Positions 1 through 10,722 are shown, counted from the stretch's first letter. The stretch is DNA of 53,005 nt from an unicellular cyanobacterium SU3 (GCA_002172675.1 NETF01000171.1:1-53005), one strand, 5' to 3'. The notes: a model not told the origin generated them from the letters alone. A program made the numbers and translations.

Positions 1-147
1 ATAGCTTGGGATAAGTCTATTCTATTCTCATTAATCAACAGTAATTGAGAACTGGTAAATAATTGAAAATGCCTGTAATTCTCTCAGTGACTAAATTATA
101 GCCGATTATCTTATATCGAACTCAGGTTACGAGATTTTAGAATTTTA

Positions 148-1017
148 TTATATAGAAATAACCTTTCGATTACCGACTAATAAAGCAAACCCTGCGCTAG
201 TGATAAACATCAGTAAACTATAAATACCAGCAGGAATAGCCATCGTTGGTGAATTTAACAAAACGCTGGCAATCGTAATGGCTAACGTTCCATTTTGTAT
301 ACCTACTTCAACCGTGATTGTTTTGGTACTTTTTTCGTCAAGTTTAGCTACAGTAGCCAGAGTATATCCCAGAAACATGGTAACTAAATTTAAGCTTAAA
401 GTGACCCCTCCAACTTGTAAAAAATTGGGCAGTAAATCAGCACGTCCCTTAACTAATAAACCAAAAATAATTAATCCTAAAAAAGACAAAGATAACCATT
501 TAACAATTTTCTCAATTTTCTTTGCTAACTTCGGGTGATAGTGGTTGACTAACATCCCTAAAACAATAGGAATAAAGATAATAATCGCGATTTGAATAAT
601 GGTTTTCAAGATAGGTAACTGCAATGCTGTATCGGTTGCCATAAATGTCTGCATTCCCAAATTAATCACTAGGGGAATAGTAATAATAGTAATCAGACTA
701 CTAATAGCCGTTAAAGTAATGGATAAAGCCACATTACCTCGTAGTAAATAACTAATTACATTGGAGGTTGCACCCCCTGGACAAGCAGCTAAAATAATCA
801 CCCCAACGGCTAACTCTGGGGTTAACGAGAACATTCCAGCTAATAAAAAACCAATAATCGGTAAGATAATTAATTGAGCAATTAAACCAAACAATACCCC
901 TTTCGGTTCAATTAAAATGCGCTGAAAATCAACAATCTTTAAGCTCAAACCCATGCCCATCATAATGATAAATAGAGCAAGGGGAAGAAAAACCGCCGAG
1001 AGAACATTAGACTCCAT
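148..1017 (-). CDS. BASS-family (bile acid:sodium symporter-like) transporter
   Basis: Polytopic inner-membrane protein of about 289 residues made almost entirely of hydrophobic segments. It carries the family signature ACPGGATSN followed by a long hydrophobic helix, which in BASS transporters lines the substrate and sodium site. Members move organic anions such as bile acids, pyruvate or other small acids with sodium; the substrate cannot be read from sequence. I place the start at the ATG at 1017 because a GGAG-type ribosome site lies just upstream and the protein then begins MESNVLSAVF; an in-frame start 16 codons earlier lacks this. It is a lone gene downstream of the tpsA-tpsB pair on the same strand. 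Confidence 0.85.
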   Translation of the reverse strand: MESNVLSAVFLPLALFIIMMGMGLSLKIVDFQRILIEPKGVLFGLIAQLIILPIIGFLLAGMFSLTPELAVGVIILAACPGGATSNVISYLLRGNVALSITLTAISSLITIITIPLVINLGMQTFMATDTALQLPILKTIIQIAIIIFIPIVLGMLVNHYHPKLAKKIEKIVKWLSLSFLGLIIFGLLVKGRADLLPNFLQVGGVTLSLNLVTMFLGYTLATVAKLDEKSTKTITVEVGIQNGTLAITIASVLLNSPTMAIPAGIYSLLMFITSAGFALLVGNRKVISI

Positions 1018-1107
1018 AAGCACTCCACACACAAAACTTTTAGTTATCTTACAATAGTTTGACAAATTTGGTTACTGTTGCACAGAGAAAGCTTGATTGA
1101 TCTTCAA

Positions 1108-2838
1108 TTATGGACTAATAGTAATTGTGAAAAAAATACCATCATCTTGTAAAGATTCACCTCCTTGAAATAGTTCTTTTCCTAAGGGGTTTGCCCAATC
1201 AAGACGGGCATTAAAAAAGTCACCATATTGTACTTGTAGACCAACTCCAACCGAAGCTAATTCATTAATAGGGGGATCAGCTTCTTCTCCACTATTCCAT
1301 CCTTGACCATAGTTTAAAAAAGAAACAATTTGTACCACAAATCTATCTTTAGGAAGACGATAAACAGGAAAACGCAACTCCATTGCTACAAAAATACCAT
1401 TATCTGTCAGTAAAGAATTTTGACGGTATCCTTCAACATTTCCCAAACCCCCTAAAGAAAATTGTTCTAAAGAAACAATTGGACGATCTGCCAACTGTAG
1501 ATCACTTCTCATCACAAATAAAGTGTCTGGTGCTAACAATTTAACCCATTGTGCTTGCCCTCGCCATAAAAAATAGTTACTATAAGGAGCATCAGGATTG
1601 ACTTGTAAATCAAAGGGTATTGTGGTTCCAAAGGCTTCAATTCCCCAGTCAAATTGTGACCTTGCTGATAATACTTGTGTTGCTGATCTTCCTATCCATT
1701 CTTGTGAAAATCGAATGGTAGAAATATGGGTTCTTCCGTTAGTATCAGAACCCCTAGAAGGAAAAGCAATGCCATCTAAATAAAGGGTTTTACTCTTTTG
1801 ATGATCAACATCTAACCCTAAAATAAATTCTTGTGAGGGAGTTTGAATAATCGGTTGTCGAAAGCGAAAAGAATACTTTTGATAATCAGAATTAATCTCT
1901 AAAATATCTAAGGGTTTCTCGATAATTTCCCCGGTTAGACTTCTATAGCCTACCTCAATGGTGCCATTATAAACATTAATAGGAACTTGATAAGTAACTT
2001 CTACATCGTCACTGGCATCCGTATTAAAATAACTCAACTCTGCTTTATCACCAATACCCAATAAATTCCTTTCAGTTAAATTAAACCCCCGACGAATTTC
2101 TCCCACTTGAGGGTTACGACCATTATCAAAAATAGCACTCGGATGAAAAGAACGAGCCGAAACAACTTTGACCACTAAAATATTATTACCCGGACGAGGA
2201 CTAGGGGTTAATTCTGCCGAAATACTCTCAATAATGGGGTTTAATTGTAGTAATTGTAAAGATTCTACTAAGCGAGGAATATTTAAAGGGGTTTGTCCTC
2301 CTAACGCCAAGCGATCGCGCACATAATTAGGATTGAGTTTTCCTTCAACAGTAACTTGAATGTCTTCTAATTGACCTTCAACAATTTTAATGGTAACAAC
2401 GCCATTTTCAATGGTTTGGGGGGGAATATAAGCCCCAGACGTAACGTAACCCTGATCTACATAATACTGAGTAATGGTTGATCTTGCTTGTAGTAACTCT
2501 GCAAAACTTAAAGGGCGATCTAGAAATTCTCGGATCACTTTTGTTAATTCTTCTATATCAAAAGCGGTATTTCCTTGAAAACGAAACTCTCTAACCGTAA
2601 TGGTTCCTGGAATATTCGGCGACACTTCTTCTCTAGGAACCGAAGGAACCGTAGGAGAAGTTAAAGGAGTGTCAGGTAAAGGACTAGGTTGAGGTAACTC
2701 AGGGACAGACGTGGGAGGAATGGGACTGTTATCAAAAGATTGCGCCCTTAATTGAGCAGCAAAGACAGCACTTAAGCAAAAAAGACAAAAAAAACAACCA
2801 AATAGGTTAGGGAGACGAGTTACGGGTTGACAAATCAT
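1108..2838 (-). CDS. TpsB-type outer-membrane transporter (ShlB/FhaC/HecB family)
   Basis: Outer-membrane partner of a two-partner secretion system; it would export the TpsA protein encoded immediately upstream. The 576-residue product starts with a hydrophobic signal segment (about 8-33), then a Pro-rich linker (about 36-75), a POTRA_2 domain (about 80-155, with FRFQGNTAF and QGYVTSGAYIPPQ), and a C-terminal ShlB-type beta-barrel (about 215-576) that includes the family element MELRFPVYRL. Its start overlaps the 3' end of tpsA by 32 bases, which implies co-transcription and coupled translation. The length and domain order are normal for the family. Confidence 0.9.
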   Translation of the reverse strand: MICQPVTRLPNLFGCFFCLFCLSAVFAAQLRAQSFDNSPIPPTSVPELPQPSPLPDTPLTSPTVPSVPREEVSPNIPGTITVREFRFQGNTAFDIEELTKVIREFLDRPLSFAELLQARSTITQYYVDQGYVTSGAYIPPQTIENGVVTIKIVEGQLEDIQVTVEGKLNPNYVRDRLALGGQTPLNIPRLVESLQLLQLNPIIESISAELTPSPRPGNNILVVKVVSARSFHPSAIFDNGRNPQVGEIRRGFNLTERNLLGIGDKAELSYFNTDASDDVEVTYQVPINVYNGTIEVGYRSLTGEIIEKPLDILEINSDYQKYSFRFRQPIIQTPSQEFILGLDVDHQKSKTLYLDGIAFPSRGSDTNGRTHISTIRFSQEWIGRSATQVLSARSQFDWGIEAFGTTIPFDLQVNPDAPYSNYFLWRGQAQWVKLLAPDTLFVMRSDLQLADRPIVSLEQFSLGGLGNVEGYRQNSLLTDNGIFVAMELRFPVYRLPKDRFVVQIVSFLNYGQGWNSGEEADPPINELASVGVGLQVQYGDFFNARLDWANPLGKELFQGGESLQDDGIFFTITISP

Positions 2839-5254
2839 AACAGGTAGCAGGGCTTACACCAGGACTGTGAGGAGTCACAGTGGTCGCTTTTGCTGTTAGC
2901 ACGACATTACCATCAGCATTAATTATCCATCCTTGTGCTTCGACAAGGGTAGATGTGTGTGTCTCACTTTGATTAGGATTTTCCTCAAAACTAGGAGAAG
3001 AACTATCTGGCTCTAAAGGTATAACATTCGATGAATCAATATTAGGATAACCTAATTCGGTTAATCCTGTGGGATTATCGACTCCTTCATTGGGGTTAGA
3101 GGGTAAACCACCCCGTCCCCTAATGGTAAATTCTCCCCTGGTTAAAGCCCCACCTGGACGACAAGCATCGACAACGACGTTACTGGTGTCTACTATTTCT
3201 TCGGGCAGTTTCACTAAGCTTCGTTGGGGGTCAACATCAGGACGGTTAATACCAATATTCCCCACTTGGCCAAACTGAGAACTGGCGGTGATATCACTCA
3301 AAGGGGTTAATCTTTCCCGTTCTTCGATACCAAACACCCCGGCAGCGTCAATATTAATATTTCCTCCGCGTCCTAAAAAAGCATTAGCAATAATATCGCT
3401 GTTTTCTGTGGGAACGGCAATAATAAACAAAGCGTTAATATCGATGTTTCCGCCGTTTCCTAGTCCCCCTGTTGTTCCTGCTGTTGTAGAAATGGTACTG
3501 GCGCGACGTAGGTTTAAATTTTGCTCTACATCTAGGTTAATATTTCCCCCTTGTCCTGATGCAGTTTCGGCGGACAAGCGACTACTATTATCTAAAAGAA
3601 TATCCGTTGCTCTTATATTAATATCCCCGGCATTGCTATTATTGGTTAGGTTTCCTGCATTTCCGGTTCCTTCAGAGGATGCTGTAATAAATCCTTGATT
3701 GTCTAAAAAGATAGTATTAGCAGTAATATTAAGATTTCCTGAGTTTCCTTGACCTAAACTGGCTGCTGAAATAATACCACCATCAGTCACTATCAGTTGA
3801 TTGGTATTGATATGAACATTTCCTCCTAGTCCAAAGCCTGGTAAACCTAAGTCTCCAAATCCACTTTCAGAAGTAATACGACTAAGGGAGATAGCGTCAC
3901 TATCTTCAACTCTCCCACGACCACTAACTTGAACTAATTCAGTCGCATTGATATCAATAGTTCCTGCATTTCCATTTGATAGAGTAACAGCCGTAATTTG
4001 TCCTCCATCTTGCAAAATTAAATGTTTGGTGTTGATAATTATGGGTCCTCCATTTCCTACAATGGGAGGAGAATCCTCGTCACGAAAGGTAGTCGTTCCC
4101 AAAAAACTTGGCTCAAAAAATCCTGTTCCAATCACTTGAATTGAATCTGAAGCATTTATTTCCAATGAACCACTATTTCCTTCATTTCTAGTTCCGGCCG
4201 ATATGACTCCCCCGTCTCTCAGCACTAGGTTTTTTGTATTCACTATAATATCGCCACCGTCACCCACAGTCGTTTGTCTAACTGAAGTCAATAAACCAAC
4301 CTGTTCATTAAATTCCCCTGTACTACTACCAATAATTTCGAGAGATTCTGAAGCATTAACCATCAAATTTGCGCTTGTGTCTAATGGTCGGTCGTCCTTG
4401 AATCGAGAACCAATCAGAGATTGGTTTAAAACAATATTCCTACCTTGAACCTGGACAGCAGGTAAACTATCTCCTGTAATAATAGTTCCTTGTGATAAAG
4501 AAATATCTTGAAAATTGCTAACCCCCTCATATCCTAATTCAAATCCTACATTATTAGTGGTGAGTTGAACCTGACTATTACTCCCTACACTTCCTAATTC
4601 TATTCTTCCTTGACTTAGCTCTAATATTGCTCCTGAAAAGTTAATATTACCACCCACAAAAGCAAAAGTTGTACCCCTTGTTTCTGGGGGTACAAGATTT
4701 TCCGCTTGGTTTACAATCGTCCCTGGATTTGAGCCAAATTGTAACCCAACTGGAACACTCATCGTTAATAGGGGATTAGGTTGTGCGTTAGTCGCACTAA
4801 ATTGTACCCCATCAGCAAAGGTTATTCCTTCAGCAGTCGTTGCTAAAAATGAGCCATTGATATCAATTTGAGCATTGGGACCAAAAGTAATTCCATTGGG
4901 ATTAATTAAAATAAAATTGGCTGTGCCATTGGCTGTGATGATTCCTTCAATATTAGACAAGGAAGAGCCTGTGACACGATTAATGATATAATTGATAGTT
5001 AAAGGATTGTTAAAATTAGCTATCGTATCATTGGGAACAGAAAACTGTTCAAAACTGTGAAAAAGATTATTTCCTCTTTGTTCACCACCCGTAATGGTAA
5101 ATGTCCCATCTTCAGTGATAATTTTCTTAGTTCCAACTGTATTATCTACAGTAATTTGGGCTAAGACTTTCGGCATAGTTAAGGTTTGCCCGATAAAAAT
5201 GCTAGTGCTAACAACACAAGAAGAGAAGGATTTTATTATAGCAGGAGTTTCCAT
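2807..5254 (-). CDS. TpsA-type exoprotein with filamentous haemagglutinin N-terminal domain
   Basis: Secreted partner of the neighbouring TpsB. An 815-residue protein with an N-terminal signal region ending near residue 33 (KVLAQ), then the TPS secretion domain with the diagnostic NPNGITFGPNAQIDINGSFL stretch. Next comes a long series of Gly/Asn-rich beta-helix repeats built around GGNINI, GNSGNLNI and similar strands. Near the C-terminus is the ACRPGG motif typical of cyanobacterial TpsA proteins, followed by a Ser/Pro-rich tail. No toxin domain can be recognised, so an adhesin or surface-layer role is more likely than a contact-dependent toxin, but this is inference. No good ribosome site is seen before the ATG. 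Confidence 0.88.
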   Translation of the reverse strand: METPAIIKSFSSCVVSTSIFIGQTLTMPKVLAQITVDNTVGTKKIITEDGTFTITGGEQRGNNLFHSFEQFSVPNDTIANFNNPLTINYIINRVTGSSLSNIEGIITANGTANFILINPNGITFGPNAQIDINGSFLATTAEGITFADGVQFSATNAQPNPLLTMSVPVGLQFGSNPGTIVNQAENLVPPETRGTTFAFVGGNINFSGAILELSQGRIELGSVGSNSQVQLTTNNVGFELGYEGVSNFQDISLSQGTIITGDSLPAVQVQGRNIVLNQSLIGSRFKDDRPLDTSANLMVNASESLEIIGSSTGEFNEQVGLLTSVRQTTVGDGGDIIVNTKNLVLRDGGVISAGTRNEGNSGSLEINASDSIQVIGTGFFEPSFLGTTTFRDEDSPPIVGNGGPIIINTKHLILQDGGQITAVTLSNGNAGTIDINATELVQVSGRGRVEDSDAISLSRITSESGFGDLGLPGFGLGGNVHINTNQLIVTDGGIISAASLGQGNSGNLNITANTIFLDNQGFITASSEGTGNAGNLTNNSNAGDINIRATDILLDNSSRLSAETASGQGGNINLDVEQNLNLRRASTISTTAGTTGGLGNGGNIDINALFIIAVPTENSDIIANAFLGRGGNINIDAAGVFGIEERERLTPLSDITASSQFGQVGNIGINRPDVDPQRSLVKLPEEIVDTSNVVVDACRPGGALTRGEFTIRGRGGLPSNPNEGVDNPTGLTELGYPNIDSSNVIPLEPDSSSPSFEENPNQSETHTSTLVEAQGWIINADGNVVLTAKATTVTPHSPGVSPATCYDLSTRNSSP

Positions 5255-5295
5255 TTAGATGAGTCGGATAAAAAATGTCCTCGACCCAATTATAA

Positions 5296-5323
5296 TTTAT
5301 ACTTCTTGTTGAAGCTGATACAA
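5296..5323 (-). promoter_or_regulatory. Candidate sigma70-type promoter for tpsA
   Basis: Read on the minus strand, TTGTAT and TATAAA are separated by 16 bases, about 40 bases upstream of the tpsA start codon. The position and spacing fit a housekeeping-sigma promoter, but the region is AT-rich and such matches arise by chance. Confidence 0.3.
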
Positions 5324-5366
5324 TATCATTTTTTTACATAAATTGCTAATTTTTCGGGGAGGATTT

Positions 5367-5573
5367 CTAGCATCTCCAAGGACTACACTTACCTCCTTGA
5401 GAAACTTCTTGGTTAGGCTTAGTATCTTTATCCGACTTATTATTGTCTTGGGTGTTTTCTATTCTATTTTCTTGGGTGGTTTCAACATTAATAGGTGCAG
5501 CGAATGCAGAAACATTAAGACCAGCAGTTAAAGCAACGGTTAAGATAGCGGCGAAAGTGTTGTTGAATTTCAT
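5367..5573 (-). CDS. Small exported peptide ending in a Cys-pair motif (copy A)
   Basis: A 68-residue product of no family I recognise. Residues 1-25 form a clear Sec signal peptide (basic start, hydrophobic core, cleavage after SAFA). The mature part of about 43 residues is Asn/Gln/Asp/Lys-rich and probably disordered, and it ends GGKCSPWRC. The two Cys could form a tight disulphide loop around SPWR, or the Trp-Arg-Cys end could be modified; both ideas are inference. A GGAG ribosome site precedes the ATG. It lies about 110 bases upstream of tpsA on the same strand, directly downstream of copy B. Differences from copy B fall at residues 14, 41, 50 and 57 only. Confidence 0.75.
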   Translation of the reverse strand: MKFNNTFAAILTVALTAGLNVSAFAAPINVETTQENRIENTQDNNKSDKDTKPNQEVSQGGKCSPWRC

Positions 5574-5636
5574 TTGTTTGGCTCCTGTTGTTTTCTCTAT
5601 GTTTTACATAAATTGCTAATTTTTTGGGGAGGATTT

Positions 5637-5843
5637 CTAGCATCTCCAAGGACTACACTTACCTCCTTGAGAACCTTCTTGGTTAGGCTTAGTATTTTTA
5701 TCCGACTTATTATTGTCTTGGGCGTTTTCTATTCTATTTTCTTGGGTGGTTTCAACATTAATAGGTGCAGCGAATGCAGAAACATTAAGACCAGCAGTTA
5801 AAGTAACGGTTAAGATAGCGGCGAAAGTGTTGTTGAATTTCAT
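5637..5843 (-). CDS. Small exported peptide ending in a Cys-pair motif (copy B)
   Basis: Tandem paralogue of the downstream copy A: 68 residues, the same signal peptide ending SAFA, the same low-complexity middle, and an identical C-terminal GGKCSPWRC. Compared with copy A it has Thr14, Ala41, Asn50 and Gly57. Preservation of the reading frame, the signal peptide and the terminal motif after duplication argues that this is a real gene rather than a chance ORF. It is the first gene of the minus-strand run copy B, copy A, tpsA, tpsB. Function unknown; candidates are a secreted signalling or bacteriocin-like peptide. Confidence 0.75.
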   Translation of the reverse strand: MKFNNTFAAILTVTLTAGLNVSAFAAPINVETTQENRIENAQDNNKSDKNTKPNQEGSQGGKCSPWRC

Positions 5844-5877
5844 TTTGTTTGGCTCCTGTTGTTTTCTCTATGTTTTT

Positions 5878-7002
<1,125 letters not shown>

Positions 7003-7684
7003 TGAGAAAGTTAACCACCAATAGTGGATAACGTATCAAGCGTTGACTTAGGAAACGGTCAAATTTACAAAACTAAATAAAAGTTGAGTAGAAATTACCG
7101 AACAAACTAAGTAGGGATTACCGAAAAGTAAAACATACCCTAAGTTAATAACTGTTAGTTAGTTATCTAAAGGAGATAAAACACGGAGTCAAAGGGGTTC
7201 ACCCCTAAGTGTTACGGCAAAGTCCACAATTTGTGAATTAGTAACCCACGGATTGAAGCTGGACTTAACGGAATGTGAGACTTAAACAGAAGTCAAATCA
7301 TCTCTTAGCCAATTGGTCATGGTTAGCGAAAGCGAACCGTCAAACTGAACCTTCGTGAAAGCGATGTAGCGAAAACTGTTTGACACGCTGCGTTCAAAAA
7401 AGAACACAGATGAAAAGTAGAGGGATGTCTGACCCATCTACACCGACTCCTAAAAGTAACTCGGAGGATAGACGGAACCTAAAACCAATACACCCTAACT
7501 AACGGAACGAGTAAACTCCATAGATTCTCTCACCAAAAGGTCGAAACGGTGAGTAGTGACAAACTGAAGCGCAAGGTCTATGGAAGTGAGATGAGGAAAG
7601 AAGCCAAAGCCTAACTGTAATGGTTATGGATATGCTGACGTTCCTCGGTTTACCCAGAAGAAATAGTCTCTAGTAGTAATTAAA

Positions 7685-9484
7685 ATGTCAAAAGCGAGTT
7701 TCAAGACTACGAATGAATGGAAGAACATAAACTGGGCAAAAGTCCAGCGTAAAGTCTTCAAGTTACAAAAAAGAATATTTCAAGCGGTTAAGTCGGGACA
7801 AAAAGCTAAAGCTAGAAACTTCCAAAAACTCCTAATGAAGTCACATTATGCAAAGCTCTTAAGTGTCAGGAAAGTAACCCAAGATAATCGTGGGAAGAGA
7901 ACCGCAGGAATAGATGGACAACTAATTGTCAATCCCCAACAACGCGAAGAACTTGCCAAAGAATTAATCACAGAAGGGTATAAATCTAAGCCACTAAGAA
8001 GGGTATGGATTCCAAAACCAGGTAAAGACGAAAAACGTCCCCTAGGAATACCAACCATCAAAGACAGAGCAATGCAAACTTTGGTTAAACTGACATTGGA
8101 ACCTTATTGGGAAGCCCAATTTGAAGGAACATCATACGGTTTCAGGCCAGGCAGGTCAGCACATGACGCAATACAAAGGATATTCGCAACTATCAGGATA
8201 AAACCTAGATACGTTCTGGATGCCGATATTGCTAAGTGTTTTGACCAAATTAACCATAAATATCTACTCTCCAAACTAGAATGTCCAAACAATCTCAAAC
8301 AACTGGTCAAACAATGGCTAAAAGCAGGGGTCATGGACAACGGCATATTTGAAAAAACAGAGAAAGGAACCCCTCAAGGAGGAACAATATCACCTCTGTT
8401 AGCAAACATCGCATTGGATGGAATGATTAGGGATGTAAGTAACTCATTTCCTGAATCCTATTACAAAAATGGGAGACAAATAAGTAACAATAAACCCAAA
8501 ATCATCAGATATGCCGATGACTTCGTAGTTCTACATAATGAGTTACAAGTTATTCAACAATGCAAAGAATTGATTTCACAATGGTTAAGCAAAGTAGGGT
8601 TAGAGTTAAAACCAGAAAAAACCCGAATATGCCATACTCTAAATGAGATGGAAATAAACGGGGTAAAAGTTCAACCTGGTTTCGACTTCCTTGGATTCAA
8701 TATACGGACATACCACGTAGGTAAACACCATGGGTTTAAAGCACACCACGGTAAAAAAGTAGAAGTAATGGAATTCAAAACCCTCATAAAACCCAGTGAA
8801 AAATCAATCAAAGCTCACCGCGAGGAACTAAAAAGAATAGTTCAAAAGAACAAAAAAGCCCCTCAAGCGGTTCTCATAAACGAAATCAACCCAGTAATCA
8901 TAGGATGGTGTAACTACTACAAAACAGTTAGTAGCCATGAAACCTTTGAATCCTTAATTTACTATATGTGGATTTTGCTGAGAGCATGGACAGTAAGCAG
9001 AACAGGTCATGCAGGTTACGAGAAACTTAGAAAATACTTTTCCTATGGAAAAATAGGTCATTGGACATTCCAGACAAAGGACAAATACTCCCTTTACTAC
9101 CATTCCAAGACCAAAATTGTAAGACACGCACTCGTTAAACCAGAAGCCTCACCATATGACGGAAACTGGACATATTGGAGTACAAGAATGGGTAAGTATC
9201 CAGAAACTCCCACTAGAGTATCAAAACTCATGGTGAAACAAAAAGGGTACTGTAACCACTGTCATCAAAGCTTTATGCCTACCGATATTGTAGAAATTGA
9301 CCACATAATCCCCAAGTCACTAGGCGGAAAGGATGAATACAACAATCTACAGTTATTACATCGGCACTGTCACGATACTAAAACAAGCAATGATGGAAGC
9401 CTCAATAGGGCTGACACACTCCCAGATAATTATTATTGGGGAGATGATATGCTCATAACCGCCCCTATGACAAAGGGAAAGTAA
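7685..9484 (+). CDS. ltrA: Group II intron-encoded reverse transcriptase/maturase with HNH endonuclease domain
   Basis: A 599-residue intron protein needed for splicing and retrohoming of the host intron. The N-terminal RT0-RT7 region includes RRVWIPKPGK, GIPTIKDRAMQ, YGFRPGRSAHDAI, a QGGTISPLLANI block and the catalytic YADD at about 276-279. The maturase X domain follows (about 370-480). The C-terminus carries a zinc-type HNH endonuclease with CNHCHQSF, EIDHIIPKSLGG and LLHRHCHD. All domains appear intact. ltrA is the generic name for such proteins. The gene starts at an ATG about 700 bases into the intron and stops just before domain V. Confidence 0.95.
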   Translation: MSKASFKTTNEWKNINWAKVQRKVFKLQKRIFQAVKSGQKAKARNFQKLLMKSHYAKLLSVRKVTQDNRGKRTAGIDGQLIVNPQQREELAKELITEGYKSKPLRRVWIPKPGKDEKRPLGIPTIKDRAMQTLVKLTLEPYWEAQFEGTSYGFRPGRSAHDAIQRIFATIRIKPRYVLDADIAKCFDQINHKYLLSKLECPNNLKQLVKQWLKAGVMDNGIFEKTEKGTPQGGTISPLLANIALDGMIRDVSNSFPESYYKNGRQISNNKPKIIRYADDFVVLHNELQVIQQCKELISQWLSKVGLELKPEKTRICHTLNEMEINGVKVQPGFDFLGFNIRTYHVGKHHGFKAHHGKKVEVMEFKTLIKPSEKSIKAHREELKRIVQKNKKAPQAVLINEINPVIIGWCNYYKTVSSHETFESLIYYMWILLRAWTVSRTGHAGYEKLRKYFSYGKIGHWTFQTKDKYSLYYHSKTKIVRHALVKPEASPYDGNWTYWSTRMGKYPETPTRVSKLMVKQKGYCNHCHQSFMPTDIVEIDHIIPKSLGGKDEYNNLQLLHRHCHDTKTSNDGSLNRADTLPDNYYWGDDMLITAPMTKGK

Positions 9485-9489
9485 ACTAG

Positions 9490-9953
<464 letters not shown>

Positions 9954-9960
9954 GTATTAT

Positions 9961-10006
9961 GAGAATATCGAGTTATAACCAAAAAAAATATTAACTCGAT
10001 ATTCTC
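9961..10006 (+). terminator. Strong hairpin downstream of por
   Basis: A perfect 15-bp inverted repeat, 9961-9975 and 9992-10006, with a 16-base A-rich loop, begins eight bases after the por stop codon. It lacks a U tract, so it may stabilise the 3' end rather than terminate transcription by itself. Confidence 0.6.
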
Positions 10007-10090
10007 AATAAACCTGTGGGTTAACGTTAGTCTAGTCATGAAATTGGGAAAATTAATTTTATGAAATAAAAAGATAAGGAACAAAAATCC

Positions 10091-10273
10091 GTGCCAAATT
10101 TATTCAAAAATCAGTTTGTACAAGCTTTAGGATGGGGTGTAGAATCTATTCTAAATATCCTAGAAAGTTTCTCTCGATGGTATCGATATTATGGAATAAA
10201 ATGGGCTGAAGAAGCTTCGATTGTATTCGGAGCCTTATTTTTATTCATATCAGCAGTTTCCAGCAGTAAATAG
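10091..10273 (+). CDS. Small hypothetical protein, possibly membrane-associated
   Basis: A 60-codon ORF with a GTG start. The middle is rich in aromatic residues (SRWYRYYGIKW) and the last 18 residues are hydrophobic (ASIVFGALFLFISAV), so a C-terminal membrane helix is possible. I do not recognise a family. A weak AAGGA-like ribosome site lies about 13 bases upstream. The reading frame is plausible but unproven. Confidence 0.3.
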   Translation: MPNLFKNQFVQALGWGVESILNILESFSRWYRYYGIKWAEEASIVFGALFLFISAVSSSK

Positions 10274-10297
10274 TTAATCTCGCCAAGATAATTACTT

Positions 10298-10618
10298 ATG
10301 TTTAGACCTAGAGAAAACTTTGTCAGGAAAGCGGGTAAACGATTAATCTTAGGGAAAAATTCCTTTAGAACTGCAATCAAGGATTTTTTTAATGATTTAT
10401 CTCCTGTTGAAAAAGATAATAATATAGAAATTATAGAAGTTAAATATGTTACTAAATGGAAAGAAGCGATCGGTCAAATTATTGCTTATGGTCAATACTA
10501 TCCCGACCATCAAAAAAGGATTCATTTATTTGGAGTGGACAATAATAACCAATCAAAGCTAACTTTGATTAAACAACACTGTTTGCAACAAAACATTCGT
10601 ATTACTTGGGAGTTTTGA
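10298..10618 (+). CDS. Possible PD-(D/E)XK nuclease-like domain protein, probably truncated
   Basis: A 106-residue ORF. The centre, IIEVKYVTKWKEAIGQIIAY, resembles the core of PD-(D/E)XK-type nuclease domains, where Glu-Val-Lys is the catalytic strand and KEAIGQ begins the following helix. It is followed by YPDHQKRIHLFG and a basic, amphipathic end. The upstream acidic residue of the motif is not obvious and the N-terminus is short, so this may be a remnant of a longer nuclease (homing endonuclease or defence type). It sits between por and tRNA-Leu with no evident partner gene. Confidence 0.4.
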   Translation: MFRPRENFVRKAGKRLILGKNSFRTAIKDFFNDLSPVEKDNNIEIIEVKYVTKWKEAIGQIIAYGQYYPDHQKRIHLFGVDNNNQSKLTLIKQHCLQQNIRITWEF

Positions 10619-10640
10619 TAATAGCTTTAAAAAAAATTAA

Positions 10641-10722
10641 TGCGGATGGCGAGACTTGAACTCGCATGGCGTGAGCCACACGCCCCTCAAGCGTGCGTGT
10701 CTACCGATTCCACCACATCCGC
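10641..10722 (-). tRNA. tRNA-Leu (anticodon GAG)
   Basis: On the minus strand the 82-base sequence folds as a class II tRNA: acceptor GCGGATG/CATCCGC with discriminator A, anticodon stem CACGC/GCGTG with loop TTGAGGG (anticodon GAG), a variable arm, and a T loop with GTTCAAG. No CCA is encoded. Confidence 0.93.

Larger units (their letters stand above)
5332..5877. repeat. Tandem direct duplication, about 270 bp per unit
   Basis: Two nearly identical units, about 5332-5605 and 5602-5877, each contain one complete small-peptide gene with its ribosome-binding site and 3' flank. The period is 270 bases with only a few substitutions and one inserted T in the second unit, so the duplication is recent or is being homogenised. 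Confidence 0.9.

Noticed and set aside
2807-5254. Contact-dependent inhibition toxin (CdiA-like)
   Set aside because: The protein has no toxin-like C-terminal domain or VENN-type junction, and no immunity gene follows; it looks like an ordinary cyanobacterial TpsA.
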